This document shows positions 7,218-16,138 of a stretch of 64,000 nt of DNA, piece after piece. The notes under the pieces were generated by a model. It searched no databases, had not been told where the DNA came from, and worked only from the letters and a program-made list of their open reading frames with translations. Positions within the stretch are counted from its first letter, which is position 1. Every line of letters begins with the position of its first letter. The position numbers and the translations under genes are program-made. Where the stretch lies: positions 1 to 64,000 of the forward strand of contig DVFL01000039.1 of NCBI GenBank assembly GCA_018713255.1, in the 5' to 3' direction. The stretch is from Candidatus Cottocaccamicrobium excrementipullorum (lineage in GTDB: Bacteria > Bacillota > Clostridia > Lachnospirales > Lachnospiraceae).

Positions 7218-8591
7218 CTACCGCTCCAGCCGCACAGTCTGCCGCTTCCAGATTCCGGTCCAATAGAGAAGATACAATACCAGGGCAGAAGCTCCGTTGC
7301 TTACCACCACTGCATACCACACGCTTTCTACTCCCATCCCCAGCACACTGGCGCAAAACCAAAGGGTAAGGAAACGGAAGCCCCAAATCCTCACTGCATC
7401 CACCGCCATCGTAATTACTGTGTGGCCGCAGCCCTGGAACAGTCCTTGGGTTACATTATAGAAAGCATTCATCCAGCAGCAGATGGCCATAATGGACAAG
7501 AAATCTGTGGCTAACGGAACTACCTGCTCATCAGAAGTAAAGAACCGCACCATAGGTTCCGCCACAAATCGCCTGGACAAAATCATGCCGCAGACCAGCA
7601 GGAAGATGGCTCCCACGCGCAAGGACAGATGAAAAGCTTTCTTTACTCGAGGGATATTTCCCGCCCCGTAGTTCTGGCCTACAATGGTAGAAAGAGCAGA
7701 ACCGATACCGCTGGCAGGAAGAGTAATAATACTGTTGATTTTATTGCCGATTCCGTAAGCGGTGGTTGCCGTCATCCCATAAGCCTGCACATTCTTGGTC
7801 ATCAAAAGAAATCCCAGCTGCATGGTGCTTCCTCCAATGGCGGTAGGAAGGCCAATCCGAATAATCGAACTGATTTTATCCTTTTCCAAACGGAATCCTT
7901 TAAAATTTAAGCGTACCAGCTCCCGTTTCCGCATGAGAGCAGCTACTGCAATCACAGCCCCTGGAATTTTCGCCACCATAGTGGCAATGGCTGCTCCTGC
8001 AATTCCCATGTCAAACGTTAATAAAAACAAAGGATCCATAATCATGTTTAAAATAACTCCAAGAAGGTTAAGGAGCATAGGCTTTAACGTATCCCCCTGC
8101 GCCTGCTTCACTGATGTGAAAAGATTAATCATAAACAAAAAGGGCAGATCCAGCACCACAATTCTAAGATAAGAAATGCCGTAATCATAAAGCTCGCCCT
8201 CTGCTCCCAGCCATCTTACCACTCCAGGGGTAATGCACCAGCAGAAGATGGCGCACACCAGCGAAAAGCCCAGAGAAAAGATACAGATATGATTGGCCAT
8301 CTTATTGGCTTCCTGGTCTCGCCTTGCCCCCAGGTATTGGGCAATTAAAATGGCTCCTGCCGTTGTAATCCCAGAACCAAAATTAATCAGAATATTCTGC
8401 ACCGGCGATACCAAGGTAATCGCTGCCTGATACTGGGTGCCGATTTTCCCCAGCCAATAAGTATCGGTCAGGTTGTACATGGACTGAATAAAGCTGTTGA
8501 TCATTACCGGAATCGCCAGCAGCAAAACCGCATGAAACAAATTGCCTTTAAGAATCAGCTGGCGCCGGTCTTCGCTTAAGGTCTTTGCCAT
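7218..8591 (-). CDS. MATE family efflux transporter
   Basis: 457 residues with twelve likely membrane segments in two homologous halves, typical MATE length. The opening SEDRRQLILKGNLFHAVLLL and the segment PVMINSFIQSMYNLTDTYWL match the family's first helix region. MATE proteins exchange cytoplasmic organic cations or drugs for Na+ or H+ across the plasma membrane; the substrate cannot be read from sequence. A GAGGAGAG site precedes the ATG. The AraC gene starts divergently 187 bases away, which makes it the probable regulator. Confidence 0.9.
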   Translation of the reverse strand: MAKTLSEDRRQLILKGNLFHAVLLLAIPVMINSFIQSMYNLTDTYWLGKIGTQYQAAITLVSPVQNILINFGSGITTAGAILIAQYLGARRDQEANKMANHICIFSLGFSLVCAIFCWCITPGVVRWLGAEGELYDYGISYLRIVVLDLPFLFMINLFTSVKQAQGDTLKPMLLNLLGVILNMIMDPLFLLTFDMGIAGAAIATMVAKIPGAVIAVAALMRKRELVRLNFKGFRLEKDKISSIIRIGLPTAIGGSTMQLGFLLMTKNVQAYGMTATTAYGIGNKINSIITLPASGIGSALSTIVGQNYGAGNIPRVKKAFHLSLRVGAIFLLVCGMILSRRFVAEPMVRFFTSDEQVVPLATDFLSIMAICCWMNAFYNVTQGLFQGCGHTVITMAVDAVRIWGFRFLTLWFCASVLGMGVESVWYAVVVSNGASALVLYLLYWTGIWKRQTVRLER

Positions 8592-8616
8592 TATTCTTCA
8601 CTCTCCTCTTTTTTCC

Positions 8617-8645
8617 TTGACAAATCTTCATTTGTCTTTTATGCT
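8617..8645 (+). promoter_or_regulatory. AraC-gene promoter with overlapping palindrome
   Basis: TTGACA (8617-8622), 17-base spacer, TATGCT (8640-8645). The perfect inverted repeat GACAAAT-CTTC-ATTTGTC (8619-8636) lies over the -35 and spacer, a likely operator between the divergent MATE and AraC genes. Confidence 0.65.
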
Positions 8646-8778
8646 GAATAAAATAGCACAAAAAGCCTGTGATTTCTACGGAAATATGGTTCTATTTCTT
8701 AAATACTACAGAAAAATTATTTTTGCGAGTCCAACATCGCAGACAAAAAAACAGTTGTCAAGGCAGGAGGAGAGCAAA

Positions 8779-9615
8779 TTGGAGAACAATCTGGAAAGCA
8801 TTGCGAATTTTAAAATCACAAAAGTACGCCGGGACAGACACCAGAGAAGGCAGGATTCACACGTTCACCCTTACTATGAAATCCTCTATGTAATCAATGG
8901 ATACTGCACCTTTTTTTCCGGCCATAACATTTATCAGCTGAACCAGGGCGATCTAGTCATCGTTCCCCAGGGGACGCTTCACAAAAGTACTTATCCAGAA
9001 ACCGGATACAGTGAACGATATGTAATCAATTTCCCAGAAAAGGGCCTGGAATGGCTTCGGCAGCTGGTAGACAAAGAAATTATCCGGGAAATGCTTCAGG
9101 CCGGAGCAATTTCCATCCCGGATAAGCGCAGAGATTACCTGGAATCTCTCATGGGACAAATGCTTGCAGAATTCGAAGGTCAGGATATGTTATCTCCCGC
9201 CTTCATCCAAGCAGAACTGCTGGAAATTCTGTTGTTTATCATCCGCTGCCAGCGCTTCAGCCAAAACGTAGTAAAAGAATTTGATGAAACCAATCAGCTG
9301 ATCCAGAGTGTGGCCACCTATGTCTACGAGAATTTTCACCGGCACATTACCTTATCCGATACTGCCCTTCGGTTTCATATCAGCCGCTCCTATCTGTCGA
9401 AAAAATTCAAAGCCGTCACCGGCTTTGGATTCAAGGAATACCTGATTAATATTCGGATTCAAAACGCCTGCCGGATGCTTCTGGAAACGGATCAGTCCAT
9501 CACCGATATCGCATTATCCTGCGGCTTTAATGACAGCAACTATTTCGGAGATGCCTTTCGGCACGTGAAAGGCATCTCTCCCAATCACTACCGGAAAAAC
9601 CGGGAAATGATCTGA
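8779..9615 (+). CDS. AraC family transcriptional regulator
   Basis: 278 residues from a TTG start chosen because AGGAGG stands eight bases upstream; the open frame reaches back to 8542 but would overlap the MATE start and its promoter. The N-terminal half is a cupin sensor (HVHPYYEILYVINGYCTFFS, then GDLVIVPQGTLHKSTYPETG). The C-terminal ~100 residues hold two helix-turn-helix motifs ending in the AraC signature region TDIALSCGFNDSNYFGDAFR. It would bind DNA as a ligand-responsive activator or repressor. Divergent position with a shared operator-like palindrome suggests control of the MATE exporter. It ends six bases from the convergent transglutaminase-like gene. Confidence 0.88.
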   Translation: MENNLESIANFKITKVRRDRHQRRQDSHVHPYYEILYVINGYCTFFSGHNIYQLNQGDLVIVPQGTLHKSTYPETGYSERYVINFPEKGLEWLRQLVDKEIIREMLQAGAISIPDKRRDYLESLMGQMLAEFEGQDMLSPAFIQAELLEILLFIIRCQRFSQNVVKEFDETNQLIQSVATYVYENFHRHITLSDTALRFHISRSYLSKKFKAVTGFGFKEYLINIRIQNACRMLLETDQSITDIALSCGFNDSNYFGDAFRHVKGISPNHYRKNREMI

Positions 9616-9621
9616 TCTGTT

Positions 9622-12216
9622 TTACCGCTGAACATAAAGACGGCTCAGGCGAAGGAAAAGATTTACACTTCCCACATTGTAGCCGCTGGAGCCATAAAAA
9701 CCGTGAAGTCCCGGGCCGCAGGCAATGAGAAGGGGAAGCTTTTCTGGATCTACATACATCCTTCTGGCTAAAGGTTCCGCCAGCTCTTCCAGTTTCCCAA
9801 AGACAAATCTTGCCTTTGGGACTTCTCTTTTTACTGCGGCTACCAAAGGATTTTCCAGAGATTCTCTGTTTTCTGTCAGGAAAACAATCTGCCCATCCAG
9901 ATTATTCAATTCCCCTCTCTGTTCCAGGATCTCATTTAACACATGTTCAGTGGGTTCCTGGCCTTCAGCCACCAGCGCCAGCAGATTCACCGTTCCATTC
10001 AGCAGAGAAGATACCGGAACCTTGCCGCCCTCTTCTGTTTCCACCGTAAAATCCTCCAGCACATAATCTACCAGCTGTTCCTTCAGCTCCCCTTTTCGAA
10101 GATACATGGGAATTTTCACTTCTTTGCCTTCTTCTGCCTGGAAGATAAAATAGGCAGCAAGCTGACCTCCTCCCGGAAGTCTTCTGGTGGTGATGATCCG
10201 ATAAATTCCCGGAGTCAGATCAACCGCCAGCTTCCCTTCCTGGAATTCTTCTCCGCTGTAATCCAGAGTGAAAAACCGTTCATCCTTCCACCGTCCCAAA
10301 GTCCAAGTCTGATAATACTTCCACGTTTCCTCTCCCTCTGACAAAAACACTGCTCTGGCCGACTGATATTGTTCCCGTTCTCCTGCTGGCTTTTCCGCCG
10401 TAATGATCCGGAATTTTCCATTTTCGTAAATTTCTCCTTCCCAGTCCACAGGATTCATCCGGGCAGGGATTCCTAAGGTGCGGCAAACAGCGACAAAAAG
10501 AATCCTCCGGCTTAACGGACTGGCCTGCCCCAGCAAAAGGCTTCCTTTCGGCGTGGAATAAATTGAAGAATAATCAATCTCTGGATTCCAGGCCAGATTG
10601 TCCTGAATATATTTCCAGATCAGCTCCGGCTGTCTGCAGAAAGCTTCTTTCTCCTCCTGGGAGAAAAATTTCAAAATTGCTCCGCGGTAATCTGTCAATG
10701 TCTCATAAAAAATTCTGGGACATTGAATATATCGGAAAAAGATTTCTTCTTCTCCCTTTTCCTTCCACTCCTTCCAGAAAACAGCAGCTCCTTTCAGATG
10801 ACTTTCTAGAATCTCTGCCTTCCCATCCTTCGCATCCTTCCTCGCCAGATGATGCAGAAGAGCTTTTCTGGCCGGATCCTTATCCCGGGTAAGAAAAGCT
10901 GCGATTTCTCCTATGTTTCCTCCTGCCTGGTCAAAAATTCCTCTTTCTTCCGGGTACTCCTCCCACAGCTGCTCCTGTATCCAGGACTGCTGCTTTTCTC
11001 TGCGGCAGGCGGCGGCCTGGCTTAATCGTTTCCGATTTTTCTCCTTCTGCTTCTCAGTGAGCACTGCCGGATGAACAGGGTAATCCTTCGGCGCCTCCAT
11101 CTGAAATTCTTTCCACTCTGCAGTACACTCAGGCTCTAAGCCCTCCGTCCCCAGCCTCAGAATAACCTGATCCATCTGATCTGCCGAAACAATCTCTTCT
11201 GTCCATCGTTTTCCTTTAACCGCACGGATCAGGATATCTCCCAGGCCCAAAGTGATCCAAGCCTTTCCTTCCCCGTCAGCGGTCAGACGAGCAGCCGGGG
11301 AAAATTCCGCCATATTCAGCAGTTCTGCCGAAATCTCTGCGCCCGGAACCGGCTGCCCCGTCTCATCTGTCACCAGGATCTGAAACCGTTTGGTAAGAGC
11401 ATAATTTGCCGTATCATTATAAAAAACCTGCAGGCCATCTCCCTCCAGGATTTCCGGGCGCATCTCTTCTTTGCCCTCCCCTTCATTCCCAGAATAATCA
11501 GAAAATGTCCGGGTGTGAACCAGCATGGCTCTGGAAGAAGCATTGGTAAACCAGCCCTTATCCAAAATCTCTTCCGGCTCGCAGGCGCCCAGGAAATGCC
11601 ATGCCCCTTGGACGTATACTTCTACCCAGGCATGATTATCATCGCAATGGGCCCAGCGGGGAGTATATACCTGACGTGCCGGAATTCCCACACTGCGGAA
11701 AGCCGTGACGGCAAATACTGATTCCTCCCCGCATCTTCCCCTTCCTCCCCGAAGAAAGGTTAACGGCGACATGGTCCTGTCATCTGTACTTTCATAAGAA
11801 CCTTGTTCTGCACACCAGTAATTGATCTCCAGCGCCGCCTCCTGATCAGACATGCCCTTGATTCTCTCCTTCAGGCAATCATAAAAAATTTTCCGGCAAT
11901 CTTCAATATTTTCTGTATTTATCCGATGATACAGAACATAATGAAGAAACATGGTCTCAGAAAGATCTCTGCACCACTTCACCTGCTTCCTCAGCATAAT
12001 TCCATGACGCACAAATCCCAGAAATACCTCCGGAGCACAATCTCCCACATCCTGAATCGGCATGGTTCCGTATAAAAATTCCATTAATATCTGTTCTTCC
12101 TCAGGAAGCCCGTTGATGATCTCCTGGACTTTTTGCTGGCATTTTCCAAAATAAGGGGACCTTTTCTCATAATGTTCCCTTGCGTACTGTTTTAATTCCT
12201 GTGACCACATACACAT
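9622..12216 (-). CDS. Large transglutaminase-like protein with a second degenerate lobe
   Basis: About 864 residues from the ATG at 12216 (MCMWSQELKQ), which has AAAAGGAG upstream; an ATG at 12261 is possible but lacks a good site. No signal peptide. The first transglutaminase core has Cys162 in GRCGEESVFAVTAF, His195 in DDNHAWVEVYVQG, and an acidic residue in GACEPE. Residues ~300-355 resemble a carboxypeptidase-regulatory beta sandwich (TDETGQPVPGAEISAELLNM). A second core-like stretch (PLSRRILFVAVCRTLGIPAR) has no aligned catalytic Cys-Gly-Glu. The last ~120 residues look like a thioredoxin/redoxin fold without CxxC, judged by pattern only. Function unknown; intracellular thiol hydrolase or scaffold are both possible. 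Confidence 0.75.
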   Translation of the reverse strand: MCMWSQELKQYAREHYEKRSPYFGKCQQKVQEIINGLPEEEQILMEFLYGTMPIQDVGDCAPEVFLGFVRHGIMLRKQVKWCRDLSETMFLHYVLYHRINTENIEDCRKIFYDCLKERIKGMSDQEAALEINYWCAEQGSYESTDDRTMSPLTFLRGGRGRCGEESVFAVTAFRSVGIPARQVYTPRWAHCDDNHAWVEVYVQGAWHFLGACEPEEILDKGWFTNASSRAMLVHTRTFSDYSGNEGEGKEEMRPEILEGDGLQVFYNDTANYALTKRFQILVTDETGQPVPGAEISAELLNMAEFSPAARLTADGEGKAWITLGLGDILIRAVKGKRWTEEIVSADQMDQVILRLGTEGLEPECTAEWKEFQMEAPKDYPVHPAVLTEKQKEKNRKRLSQAAACRREKQQSWIQEQLWEEYPEERGIFDQAGGNIGEIAAFLTRDKDPARKALLHHLARKDAKDGKAEILESHLKGAAVFWKEWKEKGEEEIFFRYIQCPRIFYETLTDYRGAILKFFSQEEKEAFCRQPELIWKYIQDNLAWNPEIDYSSIYSTPKGSLLLGQASPLSRRILFVAVCRTLGIPARMNPVDWEGEIYENGKFRIITAEKPAGEREQYQSARAVFLSEGEETWKYYQTWTLGRWKDERFFTLDYSGEEFQEGKLAVDLTPGIYRIITTRRLPGGGQLAAYFIFQAEEGKEVKIPMYLRKGELKEQLVDYVLEDFTVETEEGGKVPVSSLLNGTVNLLALVAEGQEPTEHVLNEILEQRGELNNLDGQIVFLTENRESLENPLVAAVKREVPKARFVFGKLEELAEPLARRMYVDPEKLPLLIACGPGLHGFYGSSGYNVGSVNLFLRLSRLYVQR

Positions 12217-12325
12217 ACGGTTCTTCGTCTCCTTTTTTCGCTCTCCGCTGAAGGAGCACATCTCTCAGCCTAACGCTTTTCCCTGTCAGACGGAAGCTTT
12301 CTTTTGTTCATTGAAATACCCAAAA

Positions 12326-12354
12326 AGTATATCATGTTCTTTTACAGATTCCAA
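12326..12354 (-). promoter_or_regulatory. Promoter of the transglutaminase-like gene
   Basis: Minus strand TTGGAA (12349-12354), 17-base spacer, TATACT (12326-12331), about 110 bases before the chosen start. Confidence 0.6.
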
Positions 12355-12361
12355 TGTTTCC

Positions 12362-12390
12362 TTGCTGGATTTTCCCATTCATGCTATACT
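12362..12390 (+). promoter_or_regulatory. Promoter of the small acidic protein gene
   Basis: TTGCTG (12362-12367), 17-base spacer, TATACT (12385-12390), 49 bases before the ATG at 12440. It is back-to-back with the leftward promoter at 12326-12354. Confidence 0.6.
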
Positions 12391-12439
12391 TTTTTCTGAT
12401 CGAAAATGTTCTGTTCCTCACGAAAGGCAGGTGAAAAAG

Positions 12440-12637
12440 ATGAGCAAGCTGTTTGAACAATATAAAACCTGGCGGGAAATGACTGATGCTCAGCCCGAAA
12501 ATCAGGAAGATTTGTCAGATTACGGAGACAAAAAAGCTTTTATGCGGTATGCCAAGCTGAAGAAACTGGATGATGATGACTTTGAAGAACTGGAACTGCA
12601 GTACGACGACTATCTGATTGAACAAGAAACCGAATAA
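12440..12637 (+). CDS. Small acidic protein, function unknown
   Basis: 65 residues, MSKLFEQYKTWREMTDAQPE to a very acidic end (DDDDFEELELQYDDYLIEQE). The ATG at 12440 was chosen over an open extension to 12311 because the promoter lies inside that extension and an AGGTG site precedes the ATG. The protein is predicted soluble and largely helical with no Cys and no membrane segment. It stands alone between its own promoter and a terminator stem. I do not recognise a family. Confidence 0.65.
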   Translation: MSKLFEQYKTWREMTDAQPENQEDLSDYGDKKAFMRYAKLKKLDDDDFEELELQYDDYLIEQETE

Positions 12638-12675
12638 AAAACAGCCGCAGAATGCTTTACGGCACGCTGCGGCTG
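12636..12675 (-). terminator. Terminator behind the patatin gene
   Basis: Perfect nine-base arms CAGCCGCAG (12642-12650) and CTGCGGCTG (12667-12675). The T run is on the minus strand (A run 12636-12641), so it ends leftward transcription. Between 12676 and 12749 nothing else is seen. Confidence 0.7.
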
Positions 12676-12749
12676 CCATCCATCTGTTTTGGACTCAATA
12701 TGGTCATCTCCCCTATCTGCCATTCATTTTCTGTTTTGGGCGCACTCAC

Positions 12750-13601
12750 TTATCCAGCATCCTCTTCCAGATAAGTGGAAATAGCCTCTCCATCTTGTAA
12801 TCCTTTTTTATAAAACCTTTCCATTGCTCCTCTGTCGCGGGTCAGAGTGTCCATACCGCAGGTATCGTCCGGCGCGATAATCAAAAGCCTGCCCTCCTGT
12901 TCCAGTCTGACTGCTTCATCAAGCTGGAAATTATAGGTAGCCGCCCTTTGTTCCATCCGGACCGCTGCCATGGGGTATTTTCCGCGGATACCTCTGGCGA
13001 TCAGGCGATCTTTTCCCGGTTTTCTCCGGAAATCCTTCGGCCTCGTAAGGATCAGAACAACTTTATCGCAACCCATGGAAAAAGCTTTTTCCACAGGAAT
13101 CGGATCACTGAGCGCGCCGTCATAATAGGGAGTTCCCTTTACAATATACGGAGGACACACCAGCGGAATTGAACAGGACGCCTTTATAATATCGTAGTTA
13201 TCCTGAGCCATATCACTTTTATCAAAGTATCTGGCGTCCCCGTTAAGTGCATTAGTCGCAACAATGATAAATTTTGCCGGGTTGGCGGTGATAGCTGGAT
13301 AATCAAGAGGATTTTCCCCGTCTTTATTGCTGAGAGATCCATAGATATAATCCATATCTATATAACTTCCGTTATGGACCAGATTTCCAAAACTCATATA
13401 TTCTTTACGGCTCGAATATTCTGTATAAAACAGATAATTACGTCCTTTCTGGCCTGCTGTGTAAGAGGCAATATTGGCGCTCCCTGCGGACACGCCGATA
13501 CCCACATCGAAATGGATCTTTTCCTCCATGCAGTAATCCATAATACCTGCAGCATAGATTCCCCTTAGTCCGCCGCCCACATCTATGATCGCGCTTTTCA
13601 T
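12750..13601 (-). CDS. Patatin-like phospholipase
   Basis: 283 residues, soluble. The patatin oxyanion loop is GGGLRG (residues 9-14), the nucleophile elbow GVSAGS contains the catalytic Ser, and the catalytic Asp is in YYDGALSDPIP, giving the full Ser-Asp dyad. The family hydrolyses acyl esters of lipids; this short subfamily (DUF6363-like C-terminus, by impression) is common in Firmicutes. It starts six bases after the nitroreductase stop, with an AAGGTGAGGTG ribosome site spanning the junction, so the two are one operon. Downstream is a clear terminator. Confidence 0.88.
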   Translation of the reverse strand: MKSAIIDVGGGLRGIYAAGIMDYCMEEKIHFDVGIGVSAGSANIASYTAGQKGRNYLFYTEYSSRKEYMSFGNLVHNGSYIDMDYIYGSLSNKDGENPLDYPAITANPAKFIIVATNALNGDARYFDKSDMAQDNYDIIKASCSIPLVCPPYIVKGTPYYDGALSDPIPVEKAFSMGCDKVVLILTRPKDFRRKPGKDRLIARGIRGKYPMAAVRMEQRAATYNFQLDEAVRLEQEGRLLIIAPDDTCGMDTLTRDRGAMERFYKKGLQDGEAISTYLEEDAG

Positions 13602-13607
13602 GACCGG

Positions 13608-14267
13608 TCACCTCACCTTATGTCCCGATGCTGCTTCAAAATGATATTTTACGATCCCCAGATCTATTTTGACATAGGGTCCTTTTCCAGATATGCGAAT
13701 AACAGGACTGCCATCCTTTATCCCCATTTTAAATTTCTGCTGATTCAGAGCTGTGGGAGCAAGAAGCGCCGCCTCTGCTCCTTTGCGAAACCAATCAGGC
13801 ATCTTCCCTTTTGTCGCCATAACGCTTTCAAGGCTTCTGCTCTTATGGGCTTTTCCCTGATTTTCCCCATATCCTATGGCAATGACCAACACCAGTTTTT
13901 CGGTCGCTGGAATGATTTTCTCCACATTGCCTTTGTTAAAAGTAAGGGCTGCCCAGCAGGTATTAAGTCCCATCATCTGGGCTTCCAGAACAATCTTTTC
14001 ACCGTAATAACCACATTTTTCCTGGAGATCGTCAGAAGGAAATCCTGCCATGATAATATAATTCTCTACGTTGCGGAATTTTCCATAATGGGCAAGTCTG
14101 GAATCAAAGCCAGACGGATCGTCGTAGCGGATCTGAATATGAAGTCCGCTCTCCTCATTGCACTCTTTAATCATCTCCTCAAGTTTTCTCCGCTTTTCCT
14201 CCTCAATCTTCTTGCCGGTATATGCTCTTACGGAGTGTCTTTCCTTTATAGCCTGTATGATATCCAT
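13608..14267 (-). CDS. Nitroreductase family protein
   Basis: 219 residues. MDIIQAIKERHSVRAYTGKK is the standard FMN-binding N-terminus (Arg-His-Ser-Val-Arg), and YYGEKIVLEAQMMGLNTCWA is the second conserved block. Such proteins bind FMN and reduce nitro- or quinone-like compounds, or act as FMN-dependent oxidases, in the cytoplasm. The C-terminal third (APTALNQQKFKMG onward) includes the second-half pattern of clostridial nitroreductases lacking the ferredoxin domain. It heads the operon with the patatin gene. The radical SAM gene upstream ends 190 bases away, so the two may or may not be co-transcribed. Confidence 0.85.
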   Translation of the reverse strand: MDIIQAIKERHSVRAYTGKKIEEEKRRKLEEMIKECNEESGLHIQIRYDDPSGFDSRLAHYGKFRNVENYIIMAGFPSDDLQEKCGYYGEKIVLEAQMMGLNTCWAALTFNKGNVEKIIPATEKLVLVIAIGYGENQGKAHKSRSLESVMATKGKMPDWFRKGAEAALLAPTALNQQKFKMGIKDGSPVIRISGKGPYVKIDLGIVKYHFEAASGHKVR

Positions 14268-14344
14268 TTCTTAGTTCCCTTTCTTTTATCTGATCTTCCT
14301 TATGGCTGACAATATCGTTTTCACCCTGAACCTGCTGAATTTCC

Positions 14345-14437
14345 GGATCCCCTGGGGATCATGGTCCAGCATGATAGTGGACTTTCTGGGATCTGTGTTT
14401 TGAAGAAGATCGGAAAGCGGGGCACGGATCCGCCCCG
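14345..14437. other. Gap with two GC-rich palindromes
   Basis: Between the radical SAM stop (14458) and the nitroreductase start lie CGGGGC-8-GCCCCG (14418-14437), a weak leftward terminator candidate, and the near-perfect palindrome GATCCCC-T-GGGGATC (14346-14360). No convincing gene is present. Confidence 0.4.
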
Positions 14438-14457
14438 GCTTTTCGTAATATTTTCTA

Positions 14458-15819
14458 TTATGCTTTTTTTGCTCTTCTCTCTTTTTCTTCCTTCCAAAGT
14501 TCATCTGCTACCGGGGTCCATTCCTTTGCATATCTGTCGCATTTCGCGCAGAGATGATCCGCCGACTCCGGCGACTGAAGGTCTGTGGAATGTGCTCCTG
14601 TTTTTGCCACCATCTTCCTGAGTTGATCCGGATTTTCCAGCATGGGACAGGGCTGCAGCATATTGTCATTAAAGGGCTGACCGTCATGGTAAGCCATCAT
14701 CATCGGCGATTGAAGAGCTTCCAGCAGAGTCTTTTCACGGATATTCGAATCAGAATAATGAATAAAGACACAAGGGTCAACATCTCCATTTGCATTGATA
14801 TGCAAATACCGACGTCCGCCTGCAACACATCCGCCCACATATTCCGCATCATTCTGGAAATCCATGGCGAAGAGAGGTTTCGTGGCGCGGTATTTCCGGA
14901 TCCGGTCATAGGTCTCTTTCCGCTGCTCCGGTGTAGGAAGAAGCTCCGGAGAGGCATCGTTTCCTACCGGCATATAGTGGAAGTACCAAATAAAGTAAGC
15001 CCCCATCTCAATCAGGCTGTCAAAAAACTCTTCCGATGTGATGGATGCAAAGTTTTCGCTGGTATAGCAGGAGGAGATCCCATAGATTAATTTTTTTCTT
15101 TTCAGGAGCTCCATCGCCTCCGTGGCTTTTTTGTATACGCCGCCCCCTCTCCTCAGGTCCGTAGCGCTCTCAAAACCTTCCAGAGAGATAGCTGGTATGA
15201 AATTCCCCACCCGGAGCATATCATCAGCAAAAGCTTCATCGATCAGGGTTCCGTTTGTAAAGCAGAGAAACACACAGTCATTATGCTTCTCACAGAGGTG
15301 GATCAGATCTTTTTTCCGCACCATGGGCTCGCCGCCTGTATAGATATATAGATAAACGCCTAATTCTTTTCCCTGCTGTATGATGCTGTCAATCTCATCA
15401 AAACTTAAGTTTAATTTGTTGCCATATTCGGCAGCCCAGCACCCTATACAATGGAGATTACATGCACTGGTAGGATCCAGCAGGATCGCCCAGGGAATAT
15501 TGCAGCCATACTTTTTCCGGAGTTCTTCCTGCTTCGGCCAGCCCACCAGCGCTGCATTGATGAAAAAGTTTACTGCAGTCGTCTTCATCACGTTCGGATC
15601 GATGTCTTTGAGGACATGACGAATAAATCCATAATAGGGATGCTCCGGATTTGTCATTGCCTCCCTGATCAGCTTCCGCTGGCTGACAAACTGATCGCCG
15701 GCGAATTTGTCCGCCCAGTCCATGATCTTCAGCATATTTTTATCAGGATCCTTATACAGATAATTAAAAGCCTGTTCCAAACCGAATTTCTGAATTGTTC
15801 TTGTTACACTGTTGCCCAT
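14458..15819 (-). CDS. Radical SAM protein with SPASM-like C-terminus
   Basis: 453 residues. The 4Fe-4S/SAM motif is CNLHCIGC at Cys120, 124 and 127, followed by the SAM-binding TGGEP (161-165). A ~105-residue N-terminal helical domain precedes the barrel. The C-terminal part has Cys331, then NANGDVDPC (Cys350), Cys391, and CAKC (424-427), consistent with a SPASM-like auxiliary cluster. These enzymes reduce SAM to a 5'-deoxyadenosyl radical; the substrate is unknown, though SPASM members often modify peptides or sugars. No precursor-peptide gene is evident nearby. A divergent paralogue without cluster cysteines lies 320 bases upstream, and a TetR-type operator candidate stands between them. 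Confidence 0.85.
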   Translation of the reverse strand: MGNSVTRTIQKFGLEQAFNYLYKDPDKNMLKIMDWADKFAGDQFVSQRKLIREAMTNPEHPYYGFIRHVLKDIDPNVMKTTAVNFFINAALVGWPKQEELRKKYGCNIPWAILLDPTSACNLHCIGCWAAEYGNKLNLSFDEIDSIIQQGKELGVYLYIYTGGEPMVRKKDLIHLCEKHNDCVFLCFTNGTLIDEAFADDMLRVGNFIPAISLEGFESATDLRRGGGVYKKATEAMELLKRKKLIYGISSCYTSENFASITSEEFFDSLIEMGAYFIWYFHYMPVGNDASPELLPTPEQRKETYDRIRKYRATKPLFAMDFQNDAEYVGGCVAGGRRYLHINANGDVDPCVFIHYSDSNIREKTLLEALQSPMMMAYHDGQPFNDNMLQPCPMLENPDQLRKMVAKTGAHSTDLQSPESADHLCAKCDRYAKEWTPVADELWKEEKERRAKKA

Positions 15820-15947
15820 AATTTCAGTCTTCCTTTCCTATGTATGATTTAATATATCCCCATTGGGCAAGTTTTTCAAAGCCGCCAATGGACTGGATGT
15901 ACTCTTTTTCCTCCTTTAAAATTTCCACCTCCTTTTGCTTTACGTAC

Positions 15948-15976
15948 ATTATAAAAAGTTCAAAATCTGCTGTCAT
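15948..15976 (-). promoter_or_regulatory. Promoter of the radical SAM gene
   Basis: Minus strand ATGACA (15971-15976), 17-base spacer, TATAAT (15948-15953). Confidence 0.55.
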
Positions 15977-15987
15977 TACACATAGGA

Positions 15988-16012
15988 ACACAAGTGTCAA
16001 AATTTACGACAC
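15988..16012. promoter_or_regulatory. TetR-type operator candidate between the radical SAM paralogues
   Basis: ACACAAGTGT (15988-15997) overlaps the inverted repeat GTGTC-AAAATTTAC-GACAC (15994-16012). The second resembles the operator at 18026-18043 (shared GTGT...ATTTAC.ACAC), and the octamer ACAAGTGT recurs at the first TetR promoter. Confidence 0.55.
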
Positions 16013-16058
16013 ATAAGCTATTTTGTTCTATTTTGGGACGCAGAGGAGGATTTGTCCA

Positions 16059-16087
16059 TTGCGAAAAGATTTCCAAATCAGTATGAT
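16059..16087 (+). promoter_or_regulatory. Promoter of the cluster-less paralogue
   Basis: TTGCGA (16059-16064), 17-base spacer, TATGAT (16082-16087), 51 bases before the TTG start. Confidence 0.5.
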
Positions 16088-16138
16088 TTCGATAAAATAG
16101 TAAAAGCAGAACCGGCATTTTGGAAGGAGTGAATACAC

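Noticed and set aside
14286-14504. 72-codon basic frame overlapping the radical SAM 3' end
   Set aside because: It starts inside the radical SAM gene in another frame without ribosome site; composition is skewed by palindromes.
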